A stretch of 64,000 nucleotides of DNA from NCBI GenBank assembly GCA_028554795.2, contig JAPYKE020000037.1, forward strand, positions 6,632,501-6,696,500, written 5' to 3'. Source of the DNA: Sinohyriopsis cumingii (Eukaryota > Mollusca > Bivalvia > Unionida > Unionidae). Under the pieces are notes generated by a model. The model saw only the letters and a program-made list of their open reading frames with translations. It ran no database searches and was not told the DNA's origin. The translations under genes were made by a program, and so were the position numbers. This document shows, piece after piece, positions 1 to 11,859 of the stretch. Each line of letters starts with the position of its first letter. The first letter of the stretch is position 1.

Positions 1-1644
1 CAATTATTGATAGCGATAATGGTGTCCTTCAAAATAGACGAAAGCGACGAAAAACCAATATGCATTAACTGTTGATGCATGTTATGTTCGTAGAAGTTTA
101 CGTTGCGCGTTGACATTGGTTGAGTTCTGCACCTGTAGAAGTACACGCTCGTAATACTACATGTCATAATTATTAACATTTTTCGTTGTGGACATTTCTT
201 GTCAAATATTTGTTGCATTATGAACGTATTATTGGGAACTTCATATTACAGTGTACATGCTGAAATATCTACTTACCCATATATGACTCAATGTCATTCG
301 CCTTCTCTGTCATGGATCTTACTTTCGGTTCAAATCCAAGAACTTGTTTTACGTCTACACCAATGTCAGTGTTCCTCTATTTTGAAAAAGAAATAAATAC
401 ATAACCGTTTGACACCTATTTACCGAATTAGTTTGTAACCTATGGGACTGTATCCGCAGCAAATGAATGGTTCTCATTAAACTACTTAGAATTTAAAGGT
501 TAGCTTCAAGTTGCGAAACTGGTTTTACATATAAAGGAGTTGAATATAAAGATACGAATGCTGCCATATTAAAATTTAGTTTCTCTATCAAAGCGAACTA
601 GGATGAAGAGGGAAATAAAAGTTGGGAAAAGATTATACATTATAATGCCCCATCATGAGTAAGAATCACAAAGAACATTTCATTATAGTCTATTCGTTTT
701 AGGGTCAATCATTAAAAAGTCTATACAAGAGACGAGATTTTTACGAAATCTTCATCTAAACTCTTTAAAAGCGTTGAAGAAATTAAATTATGTAAATTTC
801 CTTGAAAGAATGACGAAAACAAGTATGATTAAACACTGTGCAGTATAAATTGAATCATCTTTGATAAAATATCGTCATTTATTGCTTACATTTATTTGTA
901 TTGTTGTGAATATTCGTCTGTTGCACTCAAAAAGTGTTTCAACTGCATCATGTGCATTGACACCAAGGACTCGCTTTAAGGTACCTCGATATCGATTTCT
1001 GTAATAATAATAACAATAATAATAACGATGACACTGATTATACTTTATCAAGTCTTTTAGGAAAGAAAGCAAAAATATGGTTAAGAAAAGATTCTCGCTT
1101 CAGTGATTCGTTAAAAATTAATGTTGTTCAATTGACTTTAGAAGGTCAATTACAGTGACCAAGGTTTCATGGATGTGATACAGCTTAATCCATATATACA
1201 GTTACAATGCATTTTCTTTTCTCTCAGTGGGTATAGTGCTAAAGAGGATATAGACTGGCCATGTGGCCGTGAAGGACGAAGACAAATTTCACAGTTAATA
1301 ACGAATATATGTAAACAAAGTGTCAGTACTTTCAAAATGGAAGAAGATAAAGATGAGCGAAATTATCTCTATTATGATAAGATAAGGCTCCTCGGCTAAT
1401 TGCAGATAGAGGAATGTCACTCTCCAATTAGACATCATGTAAATTACAGAGAAATTTCAAAAGAAAGAAATTAAGCAGATAAAAAAAAATCATTACATAA
1501 ATCACAACTGTCTTACTCCATTCACAGTTTAGTAAATGTAGAAAAGCTATATAGTATAGCATGATTCATGATAAAGATTCTAACTAAATATCTTTAAAAA
1601 AAAAACTATAGGTTATTGCAATTGCATACAGAATGCATTCATAC
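1..1644. other. AT-rich host DNA, no gene recognised
   Basis: I see no convincing gene in this stretch. A minus-strand open segment near 893-990 ends in a GTAAGC donor-like site and reads as sensible protein, so it could be a further exon of the gene at 1645-5012, but no partner site or family match supports it. A short TAA-type microsatellite lies near 1002-1025. Confidence 0.5.
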
Positions 1645-1775
1645 CCAACACTTTTTTCGGTGGAAGTGAAGGAAGGTTCGATGTACCGAGAGAGCTGTGT
1701 TCTCCACGTGTCGAGAAAATACTGTATTTTTCTCACGGCTACTCGCTTGGACACATATTCGTATTTCTCCATAAC
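1645..1775 (-). CDS. exon of unidentified host gene
   Basis: This is an internal exon on the minus strand. It is flanked upstream by a CTGTTAG acceptor at about 1776-1780 and downstream by a GTATGA donor at 1639-1644. It opens in the frame VMEKYEYVSKR and continues without a stop through a basic, helix-like segment (DTWRTQLSRYI). It enters in phase 0, which matches the exit of the exon at 2348-2497, and leaves in phase 2. I do not recognise the protein. GC content and codon use stand out from the AT-rich surroundings. Confidence 0.5.
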
Positions 1776-2347
1776 CTAACAGAAAGGTGGATAGGGAGAT
1801 AGATTAAGAATAGGGGACTGGAGAATACCTCCACTGATCGATTTTCCTTCTTTGTTTACAATAGAATGTTATTGAAAGAATAAACAATAAATACATAGGC
1901 ATATCAGCAGTACCTTCAAGTTCTATACTGTGCATTGTTTACATGGCTTGCAGAAGAAACAGGATAAGGATTGTATATAGAAGACAGGATTATAAGAATT
2001 ATAGTGGGGAAACATGATTATAATAACTTGGAGGTTTCAGTGTAACAAATGAACACGTATACAAGTAAGCTGAAGAACAATATACATTTTTCATGCATTG
2101 TAACTGAGGAAAGCCGCAAAAGCCGTGATGACTTTGTATCTCTTGTGAAAAATCTCCAGTTTTTACACGTACAAGTGTAAGTGATGGTCATTCCAAGACT
2201 GCTGGCTTATCTTGGGTTCTCAGGTTTCCTCCACGTTAAGTTACTTCATGCCCACATCTGGGCCACTGAGAGTGTGCTATATGAGTTATCTGAAGTTACT
2301 CTTCAACGCATGAAACAATAAGTGAATTGAAAAAGAAACAGCATTAC

Positions 2348-2497
2348 CGTGATCATCTTCACCTTCGCAGTCTGATCTAATTCTAGGGCTTTCACAAAAC
2401 GGTTGGCGGCTTCCTTGGCCTTGACCGTAAGGGCCTGTTTTAAGACCTCCTTGGATACCGTTTGGGACTCTAGGCGGGTTAACGCGTTCTTATACAT
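2348..2497 (-). CDS. exon of unidentified host gene
   Basis: This exon is 150 bp, exactly 50 codons, with a strong TTTTCTACAG acceptor just upstream and a GTAATG donor downstream. It encodes a charged, alpha-helical segment that begins MYKNALTRLESQ and is rich in Lys, Ala and Glu. It is GC-richer than the flanking introns. It joins in phase 0 with the exons on both sides (3025-3117 and 1645-1775), which is the best evidence that the set is one gene. The function is unknown; a coiled-coil or helical-repeat protein is plausible. Confidence 0.6.
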
Positions 2498-3024
2498 CTG
2501 TAGAAAATAAATAAAGAAAGAAATTAAATTGTTTTAAAAGCATAACGAATCTCCATAATGTCCGTTAATTTAATCAGTTAATGCAACTGATGACCAATAG
2601 ATTACAAATATAAGAAAACATTTTTATGCCGACTTGTAGAATTATGAGATTACATCTCATCATCGTCGTTGTATTCATTGTCATTATTATTATTATTATT
2701 ATTATCATTATTATTCTCGACATTAGTGATTGTGTTTGTCATAAAAGAAAGTCACGATCATTCAAATTAGGTACTAATGAATATACGTGCTGAAAAATAC
2801 TTCTACAAAAGAAATATTGCATTGCATGCAATGTACATGGTTACATGATACTAAAATTACAAAATTTCGCCTTGGCCGCCTGAAGAATTCCTGTGCAGTA
2901 AAAACGTTTTTGTTGGAATGAACAAAGAAACAATATTGTTAAAGACGTCTGTTCAATGCTCTAAGAAATGGCGCTGTCTGTTTATCCAGATGAATATAGA
3001 TACATAATATTCTCGTATTCTCAC

Positions 3025-3117
3025 CCGCCGCCTGTCCTCGGTCTGTCCGTATGCCTGTATGTATGTTTTTCTGGTCTTCTTAAGGGCTTTTCTCAGAATG
3101 TTCAAAATCATCTTCTC
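3025..3117 (-). CDS. exon of unidentified host gene
   Basis: This 93-bp, phase-0 exon encodes a very basic helix (MILNILRKALKKTRKTYIQA). A pyrimidine-rich tract ending in CCGAG forms the acceptor at about 3118, and GTGAGA at 3019-3024 is the donor. Its entry phase does not match the exit phase of the exon at 4028-4143, so either an exon between them was missed or one of the sites is wrong. Confidence 0.5.
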
Positions 3118-3942
3118 CTCGGAACATAAAGAGAATATGAAATGGAACATTTGTAAAGTATTTACCAAATTAAGGATGTTTTGAGAACATTTAAATAACT
3201 TGTAAGCCACTAGACAAATATATATCTAAGCTGTATGAAAAGAAACTAAAAGGAAATTCCAAATGTCACTAAACTTTGGGAAATATTTTAGGTTTTGCTT
3301 ACAGAGGAATAAATTTACGGTCTCGTGTAGATCACTTATGATTACATCGCTTTTATTATCAATTAATTTCCAAGTTTAATTGATAAAGAAACTCGGCTTG
3401 AATCTTTACAGTAAAAGAGAAACGTTGTAAATTTAAATTCTGTTAAAATGGAAACGAATTTATCTAAGCAGCAGATAAGCTTTAACATAATTTGACACAC
3501 GAATTCCATCCCATTTTAAACACCAGTCATCAAATATCTAGTCTTCTATTAATCAAACAGAATATCGATCAATATGTGCATGAAACGGAAGACGAAACCC
3601 TTGACTTTGAAAATAAAGTTAAAAAGAGTAGATTTCAAGACGTATGGTGCACTAGAACAAATTATACTGCCTATACTAACTTCCTTAAAACTCTGGATGC
3701 GTCCAGGCATATAGAGACGTCCTTTTCGACATCCAAATGTTGCATAGCAACACCATAAAAGAAGGAAGAGAAAGCTCTCGAGATGACAGGATAGTCTGAA
3801 GTAACGAAAAGCAAGCGTTACAAATTGTAACCTTTGAAGATTGAAAATAATAAATTAAATAAGTACAATTTAACTGTCAATCACCAAAGGTGATGAAGGA
3901 GGAGATGTCAGATATATGTCAATTACTTGTAATATGTTACTA

Positions 3943-3943
3943 T

Positions 3944-4000
<57 letters not shown>

Positions 4001-4010
4001 GAGAGAGAGA
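3943..4010. repeat. (GT)n(GA)n microsatellite
   Basis: A run of GT dinucleotides passes into GA dinucleotides. It lies in the first large intron of the host gene, right beside the donor of the exon at 4028-4143. The translated products in this run are artefacts. Confidence 0.95.
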
Positions 4011-4027
4011 TGCGGGGAGATGGGTAC

Positions 4028-4143
4028 CTCTGGCCATGTCCAGACGTGCTTGAAGTTTCTCGTTCCAGGCCAGATCCTTCGTCTCACACCAATCTTGGCT
4101 AAGAGCTCTCTCCTCCAGAACATCCACCCAGAAATCAAAGTCA
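4028..4143 (-). CDS. exon of unidentified host gene
   Basis: This is the second coding exon. The acceptor CTGTTTAAG lies at about 4144-4152 and the donor GTACCC lies just below 4028. Its first base completes a Thr codon started by the exon at 4960-5012. It then reads DFDFWVDVLEERALSQDW and on through an acidic, Trp-rich helical stretch. The donor lies against a GA/GT microsatellite (3943-4010), so the annotation of this end is less certain. Confidence 0.55.
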
Positions 4144-4959
4144 CTTAAACAGAAATAGGATGTATAATGAGTTACATATAACTATAATCATTCGGATCAA
4201 AATTATTAATGAGTCTGCTTAATTACATTATCTTCACGTAAAAACTATCGGAACATTTTCTTTCAGTCAAGTGAGTGGTGTGTTTTTTAATTTGCTGATG
4301 GGGCCTTCAAAACGAAAAGAGCTGTGCTTCGACTCTACAGTTCCCGGTTAGTTTGATTGACCGAGTACAATGATGTTTGTCTACCGATTGAAAGCCGTCG
4401 TGTGCTTTTTAATGGTGTTAGTTTTCCGGTTTCCATTATCTAAACTTTCACATTAATCTGTCATTATATATATTTATTTAGATCTAGATAAATAAGGAAT
4501 TAAACGGAACCTTTAAACTTGAGCGATGGAAAAAGAAATATGGTCCTACAGTAGGAAAAGGAAAAGAGCACTTATTTTGCCAGTATTTCTCTGATTTCAT
4601 TTGAAGCTACTTATGGTTGTCGGGTCATGATGAAATAATCAAACACCATTCGTGTAATATAATGAAACCAATGCGTTCTTTTACATAGCTGTATTTTGAT
4701 GACCATGTAATGGGAAGAATGGCAACAGTTTCTTTGATCTTGCGATTCATAATCAATTTAAATAATGATAATGCAAATGCACATGCCGAATCTCTTTTCC
4801 GACCTACTTACCATAAACAAAGGTTAACTATTGATAGTAGCGTTTGGTTAGCTCAAATACCATGTAAATGGCGGGGGTAGGGGTCATTTTGTGAAGAAAG
4901 AGTCATCCAACCATTCATTTGCTTTCAAAATTATATAGTATTATTTATAAATTACTCAC

Positions 4960-5012
4960 GTTAATGCTGAATATGACTCCGGGAGATCGCTCAGTACTTG
5001 AAAATCCACCAT
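4960..5012 (-). CDS. first coding exon of unidentified host gene
   Basis: An ATG at 5010-5012 opens the frame MVDFQVLSDLPESYSAL, which runs 53 bp to a strong GTGAGT donor (4954-4959). It leaves in phase 2, and the exon at 4028-4143 supplies the missing base for Thr, so the two join cleanly. This makes it a likely N-terminus of the gene that continues to 1645. No TATA box is evident upstream. Family unknown. Confidence 0.55.
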
Positions 5013-5533
5013 TTCATCAAATTTGAAAAGAATAGACTTGGAAAATCAAAGATTTCTTTCTGTCAACGTGAATACGTACAGCAAGCTTTGTGCACAACGT
5101 AAGGGTAAGAAACGTCCTCTTGGAAACGCTGCGTCATAGATTACGTCACTAATGAGTGACGAAGTTTTTCGTCATTCTCAGTTAAACGTTTCGACGCAGG
5201 CCTCTCGCTGATGATGATTTTGATTATAATTGGTAGCTTGAACGAAGAACAGAAAGCTAATTAAATATTAACTGTTCATTTTTATTTCTCTTTTTGAGTC
5301 CAATGAAAGCATTATCTAAGACTATAATTTGCAAACTGCATTTTCATTGCTTTTTGCAGTTTTCCATAAGCATAGACATACCCACATCTTCCCCGCACAT
5401 TTCCTATAACTTTGTCTCACAGCACACACATTTTTAAGCCACGCGGTAACTTGCTTAAAGAGCTTCTCAACAGCTCCAGCATACCTTCAAATATTAGCTT
5501 CGCACCTATTTTGATTTTCTTCTTCTTTTATCG

Positions 5534-5573
5534 CGGGGGTGTGGGTGGGGGTGGCGGGTGGCGGGTGATGAGA
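5534..5573 (+). other. G-rich tract
   Basis: Repeated runs of three to five G on the plus strand, separated by short T/C-containing spacers, could form a G-quadruplex. It lies about 500 bp upstream of the start of the minus-strand host gene at 5012. This is sequence composition only. Confidence 0.5.
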
Positions 5574-6084
5574 GCATATTTTTAACTACTTTTTTTTCTT
5601 TTGTTTGTTTAAGTTTATTTAATTTTCTTGGAATCTATGAGGAATACATTAGCTGGATGCTTATCGTAGGTAAAATTCAGACGTAGGTAATATATTTGCA
5701 CTTTATTTCTAGCCATATTTGCGACTAATGCGATCTATTTAATTTGTAATTGTTAGTTTTTAAACCATGATTGTAAGTTTTAATTGTATTTTATACTTGA
5801 CCCTGTCCAAGATCAAGTTCATACAGTACCTGACCAATAATGTTTATTTTGAAGGCAAATAATACATAGCTAACATATTATTACATGCTAGTGTCGGCTA
5901 AATATTAGTGCAATCCCTTTCATTAAATAGCCAATGCATGATAAGACCTCTTCAATATGAAACACACCAAAAGTTTATTTTGTATGATGGCGTGGTTTAG
6001 TTTTAGTGAGCTCAGGTCAGTGTCTCTGGAGTCAAATAGTCCCTATTAAACTCTAATTGTGTGGATCGATTGTGTGACGCCATG

Positions 6085-6087
<3 letters not shown>

Positions 6088-6130
<43 letters not shown>
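6088..6130. repeat. (GA)n microsatellite
   Basis: About 20 units of GA with no interruption that I can see. Confidence 0.95.
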
Positions 6131-6134
<4 letters not shown>

Positions 6135-7102
6135 AAAAAGGTGCTGACTAAACGACATATTTGATAATTTACCTCTGAGTCAAACAAAATGTATCTGATT
6201 GTTTTCTTTCACATTATGTATACTTCAGCCAGCATGCACATTTATTACACATCGAGGAGAAACACTAAATTTGAGTATAGAAGCTTGTATTTTCAGCGTC
6301 GTGACTGCTGCCATGAACAGGAACTTACAAAATTATTTTTATTTCCTATTGGCTCAATCTTAACTTGTTGGATTTAACTCTAATGCAATTAATTGTATGA
6401 AATAAAATGGTATTATGTTTTGGTTACCATGTAGACTGTTCGTTATTATGCTTCTAACTCTATTTGAAAAAACTCAAATCAATGATGATATTTTCCAACA
6501 TATTTCTTATCCAAATGTGCATGGCTCAGAGTTAAATAGGAGATAAAATATACAAGCTCAGATGAATTGCTAGAATCTCTTGTCCATCGTAAAAACCGTG
6601 CATAATATCTGCATGAAACCTTTTATTCAGTTTTCTTGGTTCCCGATCTACTTTGGCGAAATGTGTTATGAACGTTTATCAATATTACCCTCTGTGTTAA
6701 AATAGAAAATATATCATATATATTTGTCTATGTTTATATAAATGATTTAGATCCTGTTAGCTCTTCTTCATGCTATCTTCGGTCAGTAATTCGGAAGTGA
6801 TATGTGCAAGCCGCCAGCACAACAGTGTGAATTTTTACCGTGTAAACGGGGACGCAGTTTTCCGACTGATACACACTAGGCTTTGAATCGAATGGGACGT
6901 GTGTATTATTGTGCATAGGATGATGTGAAAAAACACCCATAAAATGAAGACATGCTCAGATACGCTTATTTTAAGGTTTGTATCATTATATAAGGCCTTG
7001 GCATTCAATTGAAGCCGAAATTACAAAACGGGGACGTCCCTGTTTCGAGGTGTGTCCCCGGTCTATTGGTGTGTATTCACGATTATGACCCCGTTTCGCG
7101 CC

Positions 7103-7108
<6 letters not shown>

Positions 7109-7149
<41 letters not shown>
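7109..7149. repeat. (CA)n microsatellite
   Basis: About 20 uninterrupted CA units. Confidence 0.95.
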
Positions 7150-7151
<2 letters not shown>

Positions 7152-7565
7152 CTGCAATATCTTAAATAAAGAATCAGTCTTCTTTACCGTGTTCAGTATT
7201 TGATCTCTGGTATTACAAAGTGCTGAATAATATTCTTGGTCAGTGATATTATCTTGGGAATTAGTTAATTCAAACAAGGATATATCGGGTTATATTTCTG
7301 TGATTCATCGAAAGACTTGGCACATCATCACACTTCAGGCACTTGTTACGTTACATTTCGAGACTACACGCACATTTATGATGAGTTGTTTCTATGATAA
7401 TGAATTTGTATGATTTCGATCAAAGCGGTTGTATCTCTCTTGACTCATCGGTATTTTTGTACAAGCTTGAATGAGCATGCAACACACAAGTTTAATAAAG
7501 AAATATAAAACAGCGATGTACGCCTTGCCACGTGTGTGTGTATGTCTATGTGATTCACTTTCAAA

Positions 7566-7775
7566 GGTAGCTTTAAATATTTCCAGTCATATCGCTACAA
7601 TGCTTGCAATGTGGCAGTTTATAGTGATGTATAGCACTGGCGCATCATACCGAAGCCATGTAACATCATGTCCCACTAAGTCACATGATCCTGAAACCAG
7701 GCCAACCAGTCCAAACACTAACATCATAATGCTGAGCGACAAGCGATGCCATTTTTTAAAGTCTTTATTTTTATC
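7566..7775 (-). repeat. SINE fragment (same family as 15236-15530)
   Basis: This stretch aligns by eye with the body of the SINE at 15236-15530. Shared blocks include a CATATCGCTACAATG-like segment, GTGGCAGTTTATAGTGAT and the region around the ACTGG-GCATCAT motif, in the same order and orientation. The tRNA-like head is absent here, so the copy is 5'-truncated. Divergence between the two copies is clearly visible, so neither is young. Confidence 0.65.
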
Positions 7776-7961
7776 ATTAAACACACTCATATATGTAAAT
7801 TACTACATTAAGCTGTTTTATTATGTCAATACATTAATCACATTGAATACATTGAAATTCATTGACAAAATGAAAAGAAATGCCTCATGAGTTGTTATTT
7901 TTGTACACAGCTGACCGTATTTACATGCATCATTGTTTTGTTCATTGTTATTAAACAAACT

Positions 7962-9375
7962 TCATAGTAAATTGTTGTCTGTTTCATTTTTTTGCCAATT
8001 TCCATAAATTGAATCACACATCTTGTTTAAATCGACACCTTCAATTTTCTCATTTTTTGTCAAATAAAAGCTTCGGAAGGATGGTGACAACTTACTAGAT
8101 GTTGGCTCAGGTCCAAGAGAAACAAACCGACCACTGTACTCTTTAAAGGCACTCAGACCAACACAAGGTTCATCCAAACTAGCCAGTGCTTTCAGAAATC
8201 GATTCTGCTCTTCAGCGGTTGCTGGTTCTGGCATCTTTCTCATCTTTTTCTTAGATCTTTTTAGGGCCTCTTTGGCAGCAGTCTTATAAAATTGTATCTC
8301 AGCTATGTTTTTTGGGTTCTACTTTCTTCACAAAACATGCATTCCATTCACATGGGCGGTCTGTGCAAGTGCTCGATGTATATCCCAGTCGCACCGCAGT
8401 TTCTATTTTAAACAGTAATACACCAATGTGGGAACAAGTCTCTCCTAACCTATAATAAAGCAATAAAGTGTTTTGTTAACATTATGATATAATATACTTA
8501 ATCTGGTGCAACTATAGTCTTAAAATATGCATATGTATAGGTTACAGATTTAGATTCTTTCTTTAAATTTATTGGGCTGTTTACAGAGTTCAGCATTTAT
8601 CCCAGATTTTCCAGTATACAATGAAAAGAAATTGTTTGAGTAGGTGACAGTGTCCTTATTGTCTAAATTTATGTCATAGTAACTAAGTTACATGTACTTA
8701 CCCAGCCATACAGTTACAATGTGCTGCAATAACAGGTCCTGATTTTTTTAATGCAACCCATGGGTGGTGGGGTTCTTCAGTCACTCTCCAAGAAGGCTTC
8801 ACATCAGCTTTCAAAACATAATGTCCACTGTCAGTCTTCGTGTGGAAAACAGTCTGAACCCACCCTGACACAAAAAAATGTGTGCCTCTAGAGACCTATA
8901 GTTCTCCATTGCCTCAGCAGAATAAATACCTGTAAATGAAAATGATAAGTTGTTTTAAATTTGAATAATTATGTAAAAACAATTAGTTGAATCTATTAGA
9001 TGAAAATGTAAAAGATACATAGACAATACCTTCTTTCTATTCTACAAATTCTTACACTACCAGCTTTGTCAACATGGGATTTACAAGCATCAATTTATTG
9101 TAGTTTACCGTTATTTGCAACATTTAATAATATTATTATTTACATTCAAAGAAATACCTTAATTCACCCGTCAAATAAAATAAATACATACGTGGATGTT
9201 TAATCAGGTAGTTATAAACATCGTGGTATTCAGTAGCTGGCCATTGTTTCGGGTCATTGATCCAGGTATCAGCGGGCACCTTATAAGGACAAATATCCAT
9301 TGCAATCAACTTCAGTTTTACCGAGTACCTCTGTTGTGCGTCCAAAGCCAAATTGTCTTGATATTGGTAAGACAT
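7962..9375 (-). pseudogene. SWIM zinc-finger protein gene remnant, three exons
   Basis: Exon 1 (9192-9375) begins MSYQYQDNLALDAQQRY and ends at a GTATGT donor. Exon 2 (8702-8929) has a TTTACAG acceptor and GTAAGT donor and carries the W-x-P and HPWVAL region leading into AHCNCMAG. Exon 3 (from 8449, TTATAG acceptor) supplies the rest of the SWIM zinc site (GETCSHIG) and a C-terminal tail that ends at 7962. CxC..CxH is the SWIM signature. The family is multi-copy in cnidarians, fish and molluscs, often fused to a YqaJ-type nuclease, which is not seen here. Exon phases agree across both introns. The frame shifts in an A/T run near 8875 and again near 8310, so this copy looks decayed, though sequencing error in homopolymers could explain it. 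Family assignment is from memory of typical members. Confidence 0.7.
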
Positions 9376-9538
9376 TTCAATTAAATTTAACAATTAATCT
9401 AATATAATAACTGAATTCTTCGAATTTCGATCTTTCACAAGCGTGTCCCCCAAACAAATATGGCGGACGAGTTGCTATGTTGAGCACGTGACTCGATGAC
9501 GTCAGTCCGACTGCGAGACATTTTGTTAAGTCTTTTGC

Positions 9539-9616
9539 ATGACTCGGCGGGGATTCAAACCCGCAACCTCCCGTATCCGACGTAGACGCTCTAATGACTT
9601 AGGCCACAGGATAGGC
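9539..9616 (-). repeat. tRNA-like head of a SINE
   Basis: The minus strand has A-box-like and B-box-like (GGTTTGAATCC) pol III motifs at tRNA spacing, but the acceptor ends do not pair and no terminator follows. It resembles the head of the SINE at 15236-15530, so I read it as a SINE piece rather than a tRNA gene. Confidence 0.6.
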
Positions 9617-9850
9617 CCATAAAATAGCAACGTTACATTATATGTTAATGATATACGACGAGATGTAAAAAGATTTCATTGAAAACCCTCGTCTCCTTTT
9701 TAATGAAAAATGTATACAATGAGTGATAAATCATACATACAGCGTAGATAATATACATACATACATTACATCCCTGCCGACTGTGTTCGCAATAAAATCT
9801 AGTTCTATGCCTTCTGTGGCTATTTTTATTGTATATTAATGGATACATGT
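9617..9850. other. host DNA, nothing recognised
   Basis: Short AT-rich stretch with no gene or repeat that I can name. Confidence 0.4.
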
Positions 9851-10254
9851 ATTAATAATCCCCGTTTTCTACATGAATTTAATATGGTACTCAATTTTAT
9901 CGCAATCATTTTTTTTTCCGTTCCCAAAACCCCTCTCATGTTATAACGACAAAATACGCAGAAATCTGGAGTGAGAGAGAAAAAGAATTTGTACTGGATG
10001 AAAACATTGAAATAGACTTACGTTAAGTAGCCTCCAACAATATGGTTCGTTGTAAGTGTATGTGTACACTTGCCTTGGGATCTATTTACAATGTTTATGT
10101 AATAAATGATACAGAGTTGCAAAACGTGTCGCCTGCCTCGGTTACGTGGTAAATATAATGTTATGTATTTGTAAAAAAAATTTGTTTTGTTTCCTAAACC
10201 TATTTTAATGTTCTGAAAATAGATTATTATTAATGAAATATCCAAAGCCCATCA

Positions 10255-10256
<2 letters not shown>

Positions 10257-10287
<31 letters not shown>
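10257..10287. repeat. (CT)n microsatellite
   Basis: Simple CT run in the first copy of the duplicated block. Confidence 0.9.
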
Positions 10288-10291
<4 letters not shown>

Positions 10292-10397
10292 CGTAACAAG
10301 GGAGATACAGTTGAAATCCGTAAAAACGGACCATCGTATCGATTTAATAAAAGATGTATACAACATATGTGTTCGATCCTTGATACACCGTGAATAC

Positions 10398-10502
<105 letters not shown>

Positions 10503-10787
10503 ACGCACGCACGCACACATGCACGCCGGTTCATGTAATGAAAATCTTTAGAAAACTCAGCAGAATATCACTTATGTTTAATATTTATTCCTTACTTCTT
10601 GAAGTGCTCTCGCATCGTCTTAATGATCTTCAGGTAATACATTACTCACTCTATAATAAGGGTAAGTAAGGGATGTGTGTACATATCTGTCTGTGTGGTG
10701 AATCCCTGAGGCTAGCTTGTCGATTTTAAGAGAACACAAAAAAATATGTTAGGCGATTTTCTTTATTCGCTGAATCAGGATAATTCA

Positions 10788-10788
<1 letters not shown>

Positions 10789-10828
<40 letters not shown>
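10789..10828. repeat. (CT)n microsatellite
   Basis: CT run in the middle copy of the duplicated block. Confidence 0.9.
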
Positions 10829-10934
10829 AGCATCTTAGCATGATATGGGCGAAAATCCATGAAAAGCGACTTTTGTTGCCATTTAACGAAAGATGGATAC
10901 ATTATGTGTGTTCGATCATTGATACACCGTATAT

Positions 10935-10937
<3 letters not shown>

Positions 10938-11009
<72 letters not shown>

Positions 11010-11040
11010 GGGTGGGGGTGTGCGTGTGCGTGTGTGTGTG
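10938..11040. repeat. (TA)n plus (GT)n microsatellite
   Basis: TA run of about 35 units followed by imperfect GGGGTG/GTGTGC/GTGTGTG. Confidence 0.95.
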
Positions 11041-11484
11041 AATTTAATTTGGTACTCAATTTTATCGTCTTCATTTCTTTTTTCCGTTCCCAAAACCGCT
11101 CTGATGTTTCAAGGACAAAACACGCATGAATCTGGTGTGAGAGAGAAAAAGAATTTGTACTGGATGAAAACCTTGAAATAGAACTTATATCAAGTGCCTC
11201 CAACAATATGGTTCGTTCGTAAGGGTATGGGTGCACTTTCCTTGGGATTTATTTGCAATGTTTATGTATTAAATGATACAAAGTTCCAAACAGTGTCGCC
11301 TATCTCGGTTACGTGGTATAACATACAGTGATGTATTTAATCTTTTGTTTTTCTTTCTCAAAACTATTTTAATGGTCTGAAAATCGATTATTATTAATGA
11401 AATATGAATCTTAAAACTATTTTAATGATCTGAAAATCGATTATTATTAATGAAATATGATAATGTCAAATTCCCACCCACCTA

Positions 11485-11486
<2 letters not shown>

Positions 11487-11532
<46 letters not shown>
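11487..11532. repeat. (CT)n microsatellite
   Basis: CT run in the last copy of the duplicated block. Confidence 0.9.
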
Positions 11533-11535
<3 letters not shown>

Positions 11536-11643
11536 AGCATCGAAGCATGTTCGGGCCAAAAATCATGAAAAGCGAAACTCGTTTCCGTTTAATGAAAGAT
11601 GTATTATACATCATGTGTGTTCGATCATTGATAATCCGTGAAT

Positions 11644-11646
<3 letters not shown>

Positions 11647-11733
<87 letters not shown>

Positions 11734-11815
11734 TGTGTGTGTTTATGTGTGTGTTCGTGTACGTGTGCGCTTGTGCCTCTGTGTGTGTGTATATGTGTGT
11801 TTATGTGCGTGTGCT

Positions 11816-11850
<35 letters not shown>
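11647..11850. repeat. (TA)n then imperfect (TG)n microsatellite
   Basis: About 42 TA units, then some 120 bp of TG repeats broken by C and A, ending in a pure TG run. Confidence 0.95.
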
Positions 11851-11852
<2 letters not shown>

Positions 11853-11859
11853 TAAAGCA

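Larger units (their letters stand above)
5013..7565. other. host intergenic DNA, no gene recognised
   Basis: No coding segment with splice sites or family resemblance was found. The stretch holds a G-rich tract at 5534-5573, a (GA)n microsatellite at about 6088-6130 and a (CA)n microsatellite at 7109-7149. Otherwise it is AT-rich unique-looking sequence. Confidence 0.5.

Noticed and set aside
893-990. Further exon of the host gene
   Set aside because: A donor-like GTAAGC and an open frame are present, but no convincing acceptor or phase link to the exon at 1645-1775.
9539-9616. tRNA gene
   Set aside because: It has A- and B-box-like motifs, but the ends do not form an acceptor stem and there is no T-run terminator; better explained as a SINE head.
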